NCBI GenBank assembly: GCA_026874595.1
Contig: CM049313.1
Coordinates: 57,059,159 to 57,123,158 of the forward strand
Length of the DNA: 64,000 bases
Reading direction: 5' to 3'
Origin: Sipunculus nudus
Taxonomy: Eukaryota > Annelida > Sipuncula > Golfingiida > Sipunculidae
Shown here: piece by piece, positions 36,700 to 46,522 of the stretch
Layout: every line of letters starts with the position of its first letter
Numbering within the stretch: position 1 is the stretch's first letter
Program-made: the position numbers and the translations under genes
The notes under the pieces: generated by a model
What the model saw: the letters and a program-made list of their open reading frames with translations, nothing else
Databases searched by the model: none
What the model was told of the DNA's origin: nothing

Positions 36700-37155
36700 T
36701 TATATCTATTTATACAATCCATATAAAATAAATATATTTTAATTCTTTAAAAAAATCAAGGTGCAATAAATAAAATCCACGGTTCCTTGCAGTTTTCCTT
36801 ACGGACATGAATGATTTCTCAAAATGTTATATTCATAAACACCTGCAAGTCTCCAGTTCATTGAACACACTGCCATTTTACCACGCCATGAGACACTGAG
36901 CACACAAACTTTCTGTGGATTATATATGTGCCCGTTGTGGCTGTCGAGGGTATTGACCGAAGAGCCGGACTATTTGAGAGGAAGTTTCATTCACAGGAAG
37001 GTACACACGCTGTATTGGTTCGATATTGAGTCTACACGGTCTCTTGATGTATGAGTAACCTGGATGTTATCGTTATATTTATATTTATGTGAGTGGAAGA
37101 CGGCTGCAAAAAATGTCACTTGGATAAGCATTTATAAATATTGATGATTGATTGG
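36700..37155. other. Unassigned stretch
   Basis: Nothing recognised. Confidence 0.35.
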
Positions 37156-37156
37156 A

Positions 37157-37157
<1 letters not shown>

Positions 37158-37189
<32 letters not shown>

Positions 37190-37196
37190 GAGACAC
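37158..37196. repeat. (GA)n/(GACA)n microsatellite
   Basis: AGAGAGAGAG passes into six GACA units and back to GAGAGAC. Confidence 0.95.
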
Positions 37197-39345
37197 GGAT
37201 AAACGAACAGAGAGAAGATATCTCACTTTTTAACGAGCACTTCTGTATCAAGGAAACCTCTCTATTACGAACACCAGACTCGGGCTCGTGGAACGTAGAA
37301 TTAAAGGTCTGCAATCACAGACACAGTGAGATTAAGTAAGATTTGTATGAGACAATTTTTTACAGTAAGATAATCAAATGAGTGTATAGAGAAAATAAAC
37401 TGGTTTATCAATCGTTCGTTTATGTAGACTGGTTCCCTGCTCACATATAGAACCACATTTCTCTGCTCTGTCTTTGTGGACCCCTAAACAGAACCATCAC
37501 TGCACCAAGTGGTGGTTTATGCATCCAGTCAGTGACATATCTATATTGAGATCCCTAGGTTTACAACCCATTTTCGCCAAGATCTCATCTCAGTTTGCTT
37601 AACTTACAAAATACACGTCAACATACACCGTATTTTTCTAACCCCCCTCCCCCCCAAAAAAAGAAAAACAGACACCGAGATGTCCATTCTGACATGAAAT
37701 ATAAATATTTGATATGTACTTTATCAGTAACGTGTACATGTTAATTATCAGGTTTGTATATGTGAAACATCAGGTCCAACCTGGAGCCACAGCAACTCCC
37801 ACTCCCTAAACAATAAAGATAGACCCACGTTTTATATTGTGTCTTTGCAAACTGAAATATCAGGCGTTTTTTTCATAATATCCTAGGTTTTTTCATGAAA
37901 ACGTTTAGCAAATGATCGTACCCCTTGTTCGTACAATGTTCGTACATTCACAATTAAGTTTTATATGATTAATTATTGAATAGAAAACAAAATTATTAAT
38001 AAACGATGCATGGAAGGCTTATCCTAAATTTAACTTAACTATTAGTGCTGACTAGTCTTTAAAATATAACAATATAAAATAACGTTATTTTTCTGGCGTT
38101 TCTTTTCATAAATCTGCTGAGCCAGTTGGTTTACCTTATTATTATTTGTTTTCGATAATAAAAACAGATTACCCAATGATTAAGTCATGTCTACAGTACC
38201 CGAAAAAAAAACATTTTTTTTTTGCCTTACAAAATATAACTTATTTATACATGGTTATTTTACTCTGTTGTTATTCAATTTATTTAAGGTGTGGAAATCT
38301 CTGTGTCAGGTGTATCCCTGGATATCAGGAATAGTTTCTGCCAGGGGGTATTTATATTTAAGATTTATGATAATTGCTCTATTCCTTTTGGTCTCCTGAT
38401 TTATAACATTAACTCCTGATGATGGTGATGATGATGATGATGATATATATATATATATATATATAAGTATATTACATTTATATTTAATGCAAACAACGTG
38501 TATACTGGACCAAACTCCTTACCAAATCATAATTATTATATAAAGGATTATTATATTAACCTTATAAATAACACAAAACTACATGTATTCCAGGAAACAA
38601 AGTTTAAAACTGACCAATATATGAATTATAATTCATAATAAATCAAATTTACGTGTTTTCTTTTTCGTTTAATATTCATATTATGATTGTATACAAAAAC
38701 AGCATGTCATTATTCATGCAATGTTCAAGCATTATTATCATCAAGCTAGTCTTTGGTATCGTTATAAACAAAGCTAAAAGCTGGATAATACAAAAGTAAA
38801 TTGTGGGTTCATAACGGATGACACGCTATCTGGTTCAACAGGTCGCATGCACAAATAGACATTGTACGTGTCTTGCTGACAGTGGAGCTACATGGTTCAC
38901 AGAAGAGGCGCGCGTTCCCATGGTGACATCGATTTGTCGGGTCTCTGAGCAAACTCATGTCAATATGATGATCGTGGAAATGAAAATCTGCAAAGTTGAC
39001 AAATGTTACAGTTTGGTCACTCTCTCGTCAAAACCGCAAATCACAAATTCCGTTATTTCCTACCCGAAAAGTGTTCGTTTTTATTGCTTAATAGTATAGC
39101 TATTTTGTTGTTTTATTCATATACGATTTCAACGGATTCTTATTAAAACAGATGCATATTTTTTCCTGATGTGAAGCTAATTGTCTACCTAGGGTTTTGT
39201 TTCGATCAGTAAGCGTTGGGAGATTAATACTCAAGCTGCCGGCCCTAAATTATATCAAACACTTTTTTCAGTTCTACCTTTGATAACAGTTATATAGATT
39301 TTGGTACTGTATGTACTGAAGTCAACAATTTGGGCAAATAGTTAG
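37197..39345. other. AT-rich gene-poor stretch
   Basis: No gene is supported. It contains a (GAT)n tract at 38416-38443 running into (AT)n to 38466. A + frame at 38818-39099 includes a DSGAT tetrad-like motif but no other protease feature. Confidence 0.4.
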
Positions 39346-40005
39346 ATGCGTATTACTATTATTATCCTGCGTGACAACCTCTTACCCCTTTTTCTTTGCT
39401 CGATTCCTTATTTCTCTACATTACCTCGTCCTTTGTCTTCGTGTCCTATTTTCATGATACCGGTTTTCCCGTTCCTTTTCTTTTCCGTGCAACTTTTTCA
39501 TTTTCCAAAATCTCTCTTTTTGATCGCGTTTGTTTCATGTGTGCGCCTTTATTTTTCCCCATTAACCTCTACCATGGTTCCGTTCCATGTCTATATTTTC
39601 TGACCCTTATATTCTATTTTCTTTTCCGAATGGCAAATTTCGTTTCCAGTATCCTCAAGTCTCTTTTCAATTTTCTTATCACTCGTTTCCTTTTCCTCAT
39701 GTTCCTTTTTCTTTTCCTCACGTCTATCAGTTTTCCATTTTTACAGATCTCCCTATCTTTCAGTTATTTTCGTCTCCATTTCTTAAAGAAAGATTTTCTC
39801 TTTACCAGTTTTTATGAATATACCATTATATTTATCATTTTTAACCACTTGTCTTCTTTTCGTTTTATTAAGATCGTTTCCTTATATTTTGCGCTTTTTG
39901 CTGTTATTATTTTCTTCATCACATTCATTAGTGCGTTATTTTCAAGGACCGTTACCAACTTCCTTGTCTTCTTGTTTTGTTAGCAAAAACTGGTTATTCT
40001 TATGA
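39346..40005 (+). repeat. Strand-asymmetric pyrimidine-rich tract
   Basis: About 650 bp of strongly T/C-rich + strand with recurring TTTCCTTTTCC-like phrases. Two + frames are open for long stretches at once (195 residues from 39396; 85 and 76 residues in others), and all read as Phe/Ser/Leu-rich sequence, as expected from composition rather than coding. It is probably a decayed simple repeat. Confidence 0.6.
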
Positions 40006-40349
40006 TAATTTCAGTTATGTTCGAAATGACAATAACCTGCATATAACTGTCTTGACACACACTGTTCTTTGTTTAACAGCAAACTTAGATAAGGATCCTG
40101 TCGACGGTATAGGTACGTAGTCACTTTTTTTTTGTTATGGTATTAACCATACTCTTTACATTACGATGTGCCTACAAATCCATTTCTTATTCACTTCTAC
40201 ATTCATTCCTGTCTCTTTATTTCTAAATATTATAGAAATCATACTTCTTTATTTCTTTGTGTTTTTGTAATTTTCTATTTAGGGCATATTTTTTAAGATA
40301 TTAGCAAACTATATTCTTGTTATTTAAAACAGTAGTTACTGTATCTTGC

Positions 40350-40965
40350 GCCTTTAAGGGACATATTCAGGATCAAAATTATGCCTGTTCTTTAACACCT
40401 TGTTATGGTTCTGCGTGTGAGTAAACACGGTCCAAGTGATTTTTGTGATCCAGGTGCATAGCAGATCCCAAACATGGAATAGTCCAAATTAGTCCATATA
40501 TGGACCAACATGTCCTCTGATATATCTTTTCTGGACAGAGATGTGCCGAATGAAAATTCATTGTAGAACCTATCGCAATAGATCTGTATGATAGGTGTAG
40601 GGGCCTCAGCTAAAATTACACGCACAGTATGTCCCGGTGTTCCTGAGTCACCGCAGCACACGATGTATCAAACTCTGCCAGCGGGAACATGTGTTACATT
40701 TTTCTTGGCAAAGTCAGTCTGAACATTTCCTGATTGACAGGAGTTGTGGCCAGGGGGATGAACTGAGTCCAACGTGCTGTGTTAATGTTTACACAAGTGA
40801 TCGCGCCCTGTCCACTTGTTTTAATACTCGTGTATAGGAGTAAGCCAACGTTTTCAGGGCAGTATTTAGGCATGTACCAATTTATTTCAAAGAGGAGACG
40901 CTATTTTTCATGTTAATTTAACATGTTTTATAGGTGATTAGGTCCTTTTAAATTTTCCAGCTTCT
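40350..40965 (+). repeat. Dispersed ~500-bp repeat, copy 2
   Basis: Partner of 24690-25195, with the shared blocks in the same order (TTTAAGGGACATATTCAGG; TAACACCTTGTTATGG; GCCAGCGGGAACATG; GATCGCGCC; CGTGTATAGGAGTAAG; ATTTATTTCAAAGAGGA). It carries an extra segment of roughly 210 bp at about 40437-40648 that copy 1 lacks. Confidence 0.7.
40437..40648 (-). other. Insert with protein-like open frame inside repeat copy 2
   Basis: This segment is absent from the equivalent position of copy 1. On the - strand it is open throughout and translates to well-mixed sequence (GTPGHTVRVILAEAPTPI, then QIYCDRFYNEFSFGTSL) without low complexity. I do not recognise a family. It could be a captured exon or gene fragment, or part of the parent element lost from copy 1. 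Confidence 0.3.
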
Positions 40966-42250
40966 TATTAAATCTTTTTAATATATATTTAACTAGATTC
41001 AGTGGGGTTCTTTCCTTATTCACACTTGAGTATAATTATCAAATAGTGTATCATTTTTTATTGGCATCATTAATAAAATATAAGCAAGTTTGGAAGGTTT
41101 ATGTTTCTCATGGAACTGTAATGGTTGTAAATAAATGGTTTAATTGCTGAGTAAACGTACAGTTCCGTGAGGTGGAAACAGCATATCATGCTAACAAGAG
41201 TACGGCAACTTTATTTACCTGAATAAGTAAAAAAAATTCTGATAATTAAGAATTGGTAATAGGTTTGCGGTTTTTTAGATACGGTTTATTTGTTCCGACA
41301 GGCAAATCTCAAGGTCCAAATTATAGAGCAGGTGTTCAGATAAACCTTGTATCAAGGTGCAGGAAACCTGGATCACAACAGAAGCCAAGCCCAGGACTAC
41401 GCCAATATCAGATCAATCGCACAGCTCAGCGACTGTGGCCGACTTTTAAAAATTCATACGGATGTGCCCGGGCATGATATCCGCCCTCAGTCGGCGTGTT
41501 TGTTACCAAAACATATCGGCAGGATCCACCGCCAGCCTCTAATGGTTGGCCCGTTGAATCGATACTTATCTTAATATTTATCACACGCAGTAGCTGCCTC
41601 GTGCTCAGCGAGCCACGCAGTCCCATGTTCTGTCATACCTGTTCAATCGCAGCCACACAGGTAGCGCTGGCCGCCATGACAGTTAGTTTGCTGGCTGCGC
41701 TGCGAAACTTAACAGCATTTTGTTCCAAAGAATGTGATTAATCAAACAGGATTACGGGTATTCAGAGAGGAAAAGGCGGGCCTGTTTAACCAAGGTACCT
41801 ATAAAACTGTTGTTTGAACCATAAAACAAATAATTTTAATTTTCACCTATCGACCAGAGAGAAAGTGGTTTCAGTATACCAGAGCTGAAGAAAAATTAAA
41901 TTATAAAATGGAGCAATGTCTACAATTCAACCGGGATATTTCAGGCACCATACAATTTAGAAAAAAAAATATTCCATTTATATTTAAGACTTTATTCATG
42001 ACATTTGAGCAGGAATTAGTTACCTATGCTGAGCATTTACTCACCGGACTTCATATCGATTTTATGTTGTGAATATTTAAATCTCATTCGGCGAGTAAAG
42101 CTATTTATGTTCTGGTAAATTTGTAAAACATTCTAATAATTCACAATTTCCGATGATGCTTTTCTCATAATTTCCTCTGACATAGCAAAAAATAACAGAA
42201 CGGATATGTGATACTTTCTTCCTTTCAAATATCTTGTTTGTAATCTTTAC
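40966..42250. other. Stretch upstream of the channel gene
   Basis: No gene was recognised. 41280-41740 is richer in GC, with overlapping open frames on both strands but no family resemblance. It could hold untranslated exons or regulatory sequence of the channel gene. Confidence 0.35.
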
Positions 42251-42252
42251 AG

Positions 42253-42340
42253 GTATAGAAGGGACGAATTAACTTTCACCATTTCTCGTCAAAGAAAGCC
42301 GACAAGTCCGGTTAGTGTATCGGACGTAGCGTCAATCAAC
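42253..42340 (+). other. Likely 5' UTR of channel gene, possibly starting at a splice acceptor
   Basis: GTAATCTTTACAG|GTATAG at 42239-42258 looks like a 3' splice site, so an untranslated upstream exon may exist. The ATG at 42341 has a good context (CAATCAACATGGCGG, A at -3 and G at +4). Confidence 0.4.
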
Positions 42341-42800
42341 ATGGCGGCCACTGCGCCTTACGCGGACTCCGGGAAGGAGGGCGATGAGAAAAAAGGGGGT
42401 ATGAAAAACTGCTGCAAAAAACTCACAAAGTTTCTGTTCTCACATATCGGCCTATGCGGCATGGTTGTTGCATATTCGATCGCAGGTGGATTTATATTTG
42501 AGCATTTGGAACGACACAATGAACAAGTTGAATGCGTCAAGGCAATGGAAAAGTACACACCGGAAGAGAACAGAACCATGTATAACCTGTGGAAGATATC
42601 ACAGACCCTGAACGCTCCCGAGCACCAAGACACGGCGCTTGGACACTACCAGCAAATCCTGCAGAAATTCCGGAAACACGTGCTTGAGCTGGATTATGAT
42701 GGCAAAAACTGCACCATGATGGGGGAGACCGGGGGACCAGGATTCCAGTGGTCCTTTGCTGGGGCCCTTCTCTTTTCAGTAACTGTGATCACAACTATCG
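42341..42800 (+). CDS. K2P potassium channel, coding exon 1
   Basis: Exon 1 encodes residues 1-153 plus one base of codon 154. A cytoplasmic N-terminus rich in Lys and Cys (CCKKLTK) leads to TM1 (about 34-55, GMVVAYSIAGGFIFEHLE), then the extracellular cap with C64 and sequons N77-R-T and N123-C-T. Pore helix 1 and the start of selectivity filter 1 follow (WSFAGALLFSVTVITTI|G). It ends at a consensus donor (CG|GTAAGT). In this family the cap helices sit above the pore and a cap cysteine can bridge the two subunits; C64 is a candidate for that. The protein would be a plasma-membrane dimer passing background K+ current. Confidence 0.93.
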
Positions 42801-45259
42801 GTAAGTACTTTCTCACATCGCATGAACAGGTCAGATGGTTAATTTCGTTAAGGTTCATTCTGAGTCCTACAATTAAAAATAAAACCTCAATGTTATTTTG
42901 TTTCTCAAATTACGGATTGAGTTACTGATTTCCGTTGCAGAATATTGCTAAAGTACAACAGTTTTGTTCAAAATAATGCATATCCATCACCATCATCTGT
43001 TTGCAAAAGCCTTTCTTCGCGCTGAAGACACTCCCAAATGTACAAAAGGCGCTCCAGAAACAAGCGGTATAGTTTTGAAAGAGGTTTGCATAATCTGAAC
43101 ATAAAATAGTAAAAAAAAAACTTATTGTTTTGATATTTGATATTCGGATCTCTGGTAAAGGAAGTCAGGAATTATACATATGGGTAAGCAGTGTACAACT
43201 TCTTTCTATTCAGGTCCAAGATTATGACATTTTTCATTAATCTCTCCGTGTTCATGGTGGTTATGTATATGCGTATACCAGTTATGTAGGATTCGTGTCC
43301 GGACTTGGATTCGAGTCCGGTCCACGGTTTTAGGGACAGAAAATCGTATTCGAACTCGGCGGCATGGACTCGAGATATTAGTCCAAGTATATTTCGTGTC
43401 CAGTAGAAAAAAAACCCTCTGTTTCAGGCGTATAAATGTGAAAACACCAGTAGGGCATTACAAAAATAAACTCTATATACCAAGCTTCATCTCTGCATCG
43501 GAAACTTAATGTTATTAAACAATCAATGTGAAAAGAAGATGTAAACAAAAAAAAATACACATGATTATTTCTTTTAACGAGGAGATTTGTATTGTACATG
43601 TACTTGGCTTCGGGTTCCAAATTACTCAGACTCGAAGAAGGTGGGCTTGGACTCGATTCTCAAGGACTCGGACAATGGCCTTGACTCGAACTCGATTGTG
43701 TGGACTCGACTGCATAATGGACACACACACACAATGACACGTTTAACAATGCAACTAATACACGACAATACAAATAATATATAAATATATGTGCACAGGA
43801 AAAATAACATTGTACTCAAAAATTTACTCTGGAATTATATATTACGTCTAAAAATAGAAATTTACAAAATACACAACACTATCAAGGCGAATTATTTTTT
43901 TTCCCCTTGGATAATGAATAAATTGAGAAAACGTGAGCCAAAATAAAATAATGAAAAAGCGAAAACTGTTTAACTAGTCATGCAGGTGGTAATGAAACGG
44001 ATGTTTTTTTTTTTTGTTCATTGGTGAACAGTAGCTCAAAATACTTAACTATATACTCATATCCCGAGGAATAAAAGAGCTGCCAAGAAATAAGCTGCAA
44101 GCCGAATGTTGCAGAGAAACGAGAAACTTGTTTCCGGTGATCGATGCTGTTTGATTTTCGCATAAAATGTCTAATTTCTTGCGTAAAAGGGTGTTATGTT
44201 TATGAATTAGAGCGGACAGGAATACATAAAAACCTCGGGGTCGTGTTATAACAGGGCTCTTGTGGAATGATCGATTGCTCACTCACCATGGTTTGGAAAG
44301 TCATATGGTAATTTTGTTTCTACGATGGCAATTTTTTGGAAACAAAACATCTCTCTCCCGGGACGATGGTTCATATTATGGATCATTTATCTAATATTAT
44401 GTTTATATAGGTCTTTAATATGGATGTAAAGGGAATTTGGTTGTTAGTTCCATTAAGCACATGACATTTAGTAACACTCAACCATAAACCATAAATCACT
44501 CGCCTAGATTGACACCGGTGCGTACAGATGAGTTGGGTTTGTACCATCTATTCTTGGCAATGCCAATTACCTGGTGTTAAGGCAGTGTAAATTAATCTCT
44601 TAATATAAAAATGAATAAAAGCTGTGTTCAGATTATTTTGTTATGAAGTGTGTGGTATCAATGAACCGTTTCTAAACCCAAGAAATATTTACACAAAGGG
44701 GATCGATTACTCTAAATACAAAATGGCTGACTCTGTCTCCCGCCTTGCAACGTGTTAACCGTGAAGCGTGTTTACTGGTTTTTTTCATAGTTTCTTCTTA
44801 TATTACAAGCCATATTTCAAGTTTTACCGCGGACCCTGATGGGCTTTAAAGGGAAATATGTAACTCTAGAGTGATTTTTTTAAAATCAATCTACATGTAA
44901 CACAGTTTAAATGAATTTCGTGTTGTCGGTGGTTTTGTGTTTGTTAAACGTACAGCGTTTATGACATAATTAAACAGTCTGTAGTAAGTCTACTCTTACT
45001 AAATTATATAGCATATTACGCTTCCTCATTTTGCTGACATTCCGCCTATTCCGGGCCGGTGAACTGTCAGTTTAAACAAAATGTACACGCGGAATGCCGG
45101 GCCGGTGTGCTGTTAGTTTAAACAAAATGTAAGAACACTGGCTATGGGCCGGAAGCGGAAGCGTAATATGACCCATTATTTAATAAAAAAAAAAACTATG
45201 GTAAGTCGTGTAGGCCTACGTAAGTTCACCCTTTACGCTCTTTGTGTTGTTCTTTTAAG
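42801..45259 (+). other. Intron 1 of the channel gene
   Basis: A 2459-bp GT-AG intron in phase 1, splitting the first Gly of the TTIGYG filter motif. It contains a CGAGTCCGG/GGACTCGA-rich region (43285-43705), a short CA repeat (43721), and a duplicated segment GGGCCGGTG...CAGTTTAAACAAAATGTA at about 45051-45132. No other gene was seen inside. Confidence 0.85.
43285..43705. repeat. 'GGACTCGA' motif-rich segment in intron 1
   Basis: Variants of GACTCG, CGAGTCC and TCGAACTCG recur on both sides (43285-43380 and 43610-43705) with a plain middle. The pattern suggests the two ends of a degraded small transposon, but no exact termini were found. Confidence 0.35.
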
Positions 45260-45402
45260 GGTACGGCAACATCGCTCCCAAGACCTTCTGGGGCCGCCTG
45301 GTATGCATCGCCTACGCCACTCTTGGAATCCCCCTCATGCTGCTGTGCCTGGCGAACATCGGTGACGTCATGGCTGACGTCTTCCGGTTCATATACTCAA
45401 AG
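45260..45402 (+). CDS. K2P potassium channel, coding exon 2
   Basis: The acceptor TTCTTTTAAG precedes 45260. With the last base of exon 1 the frame reads G-Y-G-N-I-A-P (completing filter 1, T151-G156) and then TM2: [16 protein letters not shown], then [17 protein letters not shown]. The LxxxGIPL and NIGDVMA phrases are characteristic of invertebrate TWiK-family channels. The exon is 143 nt and ends in phase 0 at AAG|GTCAGG, an acceptable donor. It adds residues 154-201. Confidence 0.93.
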
Positions 45403-45528
45403 GTCAGGATACAAAATCACATAAGATAAGAACATGAATCTGTGTCATATTTCCCACTACTCAGGTATAAAATACCACAAACTTGTCCTGCCATTATTTA
45501 TGATTTAATCTCTTTGATAGATACGTTC

Positions 45529-45596
<68 letters not shown>

Positions 45597-45645
45597 TTAT
45601 GATTAAAAAATGTAACAATAGCCAACGGTGCAATTCGTTCACTAT

Positions 45646-45690
<45 letters not shown>

Positions 45691-45991
45691 GAAACAGAGG
45701 CTGTTACGGTACGAAAGAAATGTCCTGTCTTTTACTTTGTCATGCAGTGGTTTTATCTGATAATCCCAGTAAACTAGAAATTCTCTAGAATAATATTTCT
45801 TGTAATTTTCATGTATTATTTGTTAAATAAAAAGGTTATTAACTAATATTTAGAAACACGTACAAATATGTTTTATGTTTTTAATCAATGGTGTTTTGAA
45901 GTTCAAATTAAAGTATACAACTTATACATACCTTTGACTCAACACAGCTTTATGCTTTGTATATTTTTCATCAACAAACCTTTACTTTCAG
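45403..45991 (+). other. Intron 2 of the channel gene with TA and GA microsatellites
   Basis: A 589-bp phase-0 intron. It carries (AT)n at 45531-45595 and (GA)n at 45649-45692, and ends in a pyrimidine tract and CAG (CTTTACTTTCAG|GTATGC). The stretch following the acceptor begins with GTATGC, which is coding, not a donor. Confidence 0.88.
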
Positions 45992-46522
45992 GTATGCTGC
46001 TGTGGATGTTGCCGAAGACGTGAACGTACCAAAGTGGAGACGATCCCACCCCTGACGGCAAAGGACAAGTCGACTCCAGAAGCGTGGAAGGCCGAGTACA
46101 ACAAAGGAAAAGGAGGGGCGGTGATGCCAGCGCCTATGGTGGAGGATGACGATGAGGATGACGAAGATGACAAGATCAGCGTCCCTCTGACGGTCACCAT
46201 GGGAGTGGTTGCGCTATACATCTTCATGGGGTCGCTGCTGTTTGGCGTGTGGGAGAAGTGGAGCGCTCTCAAGGCCTCCTACTTCTGTTTCGTCACGATC
46301 TCAACCATCGGCTTCGGAGACGTGGTGCCCGGCTCGGCCAACTTCGAGAATACCACGGACCAGTACAAGATGATCCTGAGCGCTGTCTACATGTTGTTCG
46401 GTATGGCCATTCTCTCCATGTGCTTTAGCTTGGTCCAGGAGGAGATCGTAGCCAAGTTCAGATGGGTCGGAGCAAAGATCGGCATTATCGAAGATGAGGA
46501 TAAAGAAAAAGAAGAAAAATGA
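45992..46522 (+). CDS. K2P potassium channel, coding exon 3 and stop
   Basis: Encodes residues 202-377. A cysteine cluster (VCCCGCCRRR, possible palmitoylation or metal site) opens the cytoplasmic TM2-TM3 loop, which also has a dense acidic run (EDDDEDDEDD, 252-261). TM3 (about 264-286) leads to pore loop 2 with filter TIGFGD (306-311) and TM4 (about 326-350). A sequon N321-T-T lies in the outer loop. The C-terminus is short (about 27 residues) and charged (EDEDKEKEEK), ending at TGA 46520-46522. Total protein is 377 residues, with the family's usual two-pore, four-TM layout. GFG in filter 2 and ASYFCFVTISTIGFGDVVPG-like text match TWiK/TRESK-related channels; the exact subfamily is not certain. 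Confidence 0.93.
   Translation, partial: VCCCGCCRRRERTKVETIPPLTAKDKSTPEAWKAEYNKGKGGAVMPAPMVEDDDEDDEDDKISVPLTVTMGVVALYIFMGSLLFGVWEKWSALKASYFCFVTISTIGFGDVVPGSANFENTTDQYKMILSAVYMLFGMAILSMCFSLVQEEIVAKFRWVGAKIGIIEDEDKEKEEK

Noticed and set aside
38818..39099. Open frame containing LADSGAT, like the active-site motif of retroviral-type aspartic proteases
   Set aside because: Only the short motif fits. The surrounding residues lack the hydrophobic pattern and the later GRD-like motif, and no other retroelement domain is nearby.
39396..39983. 195-residue open frame, Phe/Ser-rich, could look like a membrane protein
   Set aside because: It lies in a pyrimidine-rich tract where other frames are open too; composition explains the length and hydrophobicity.
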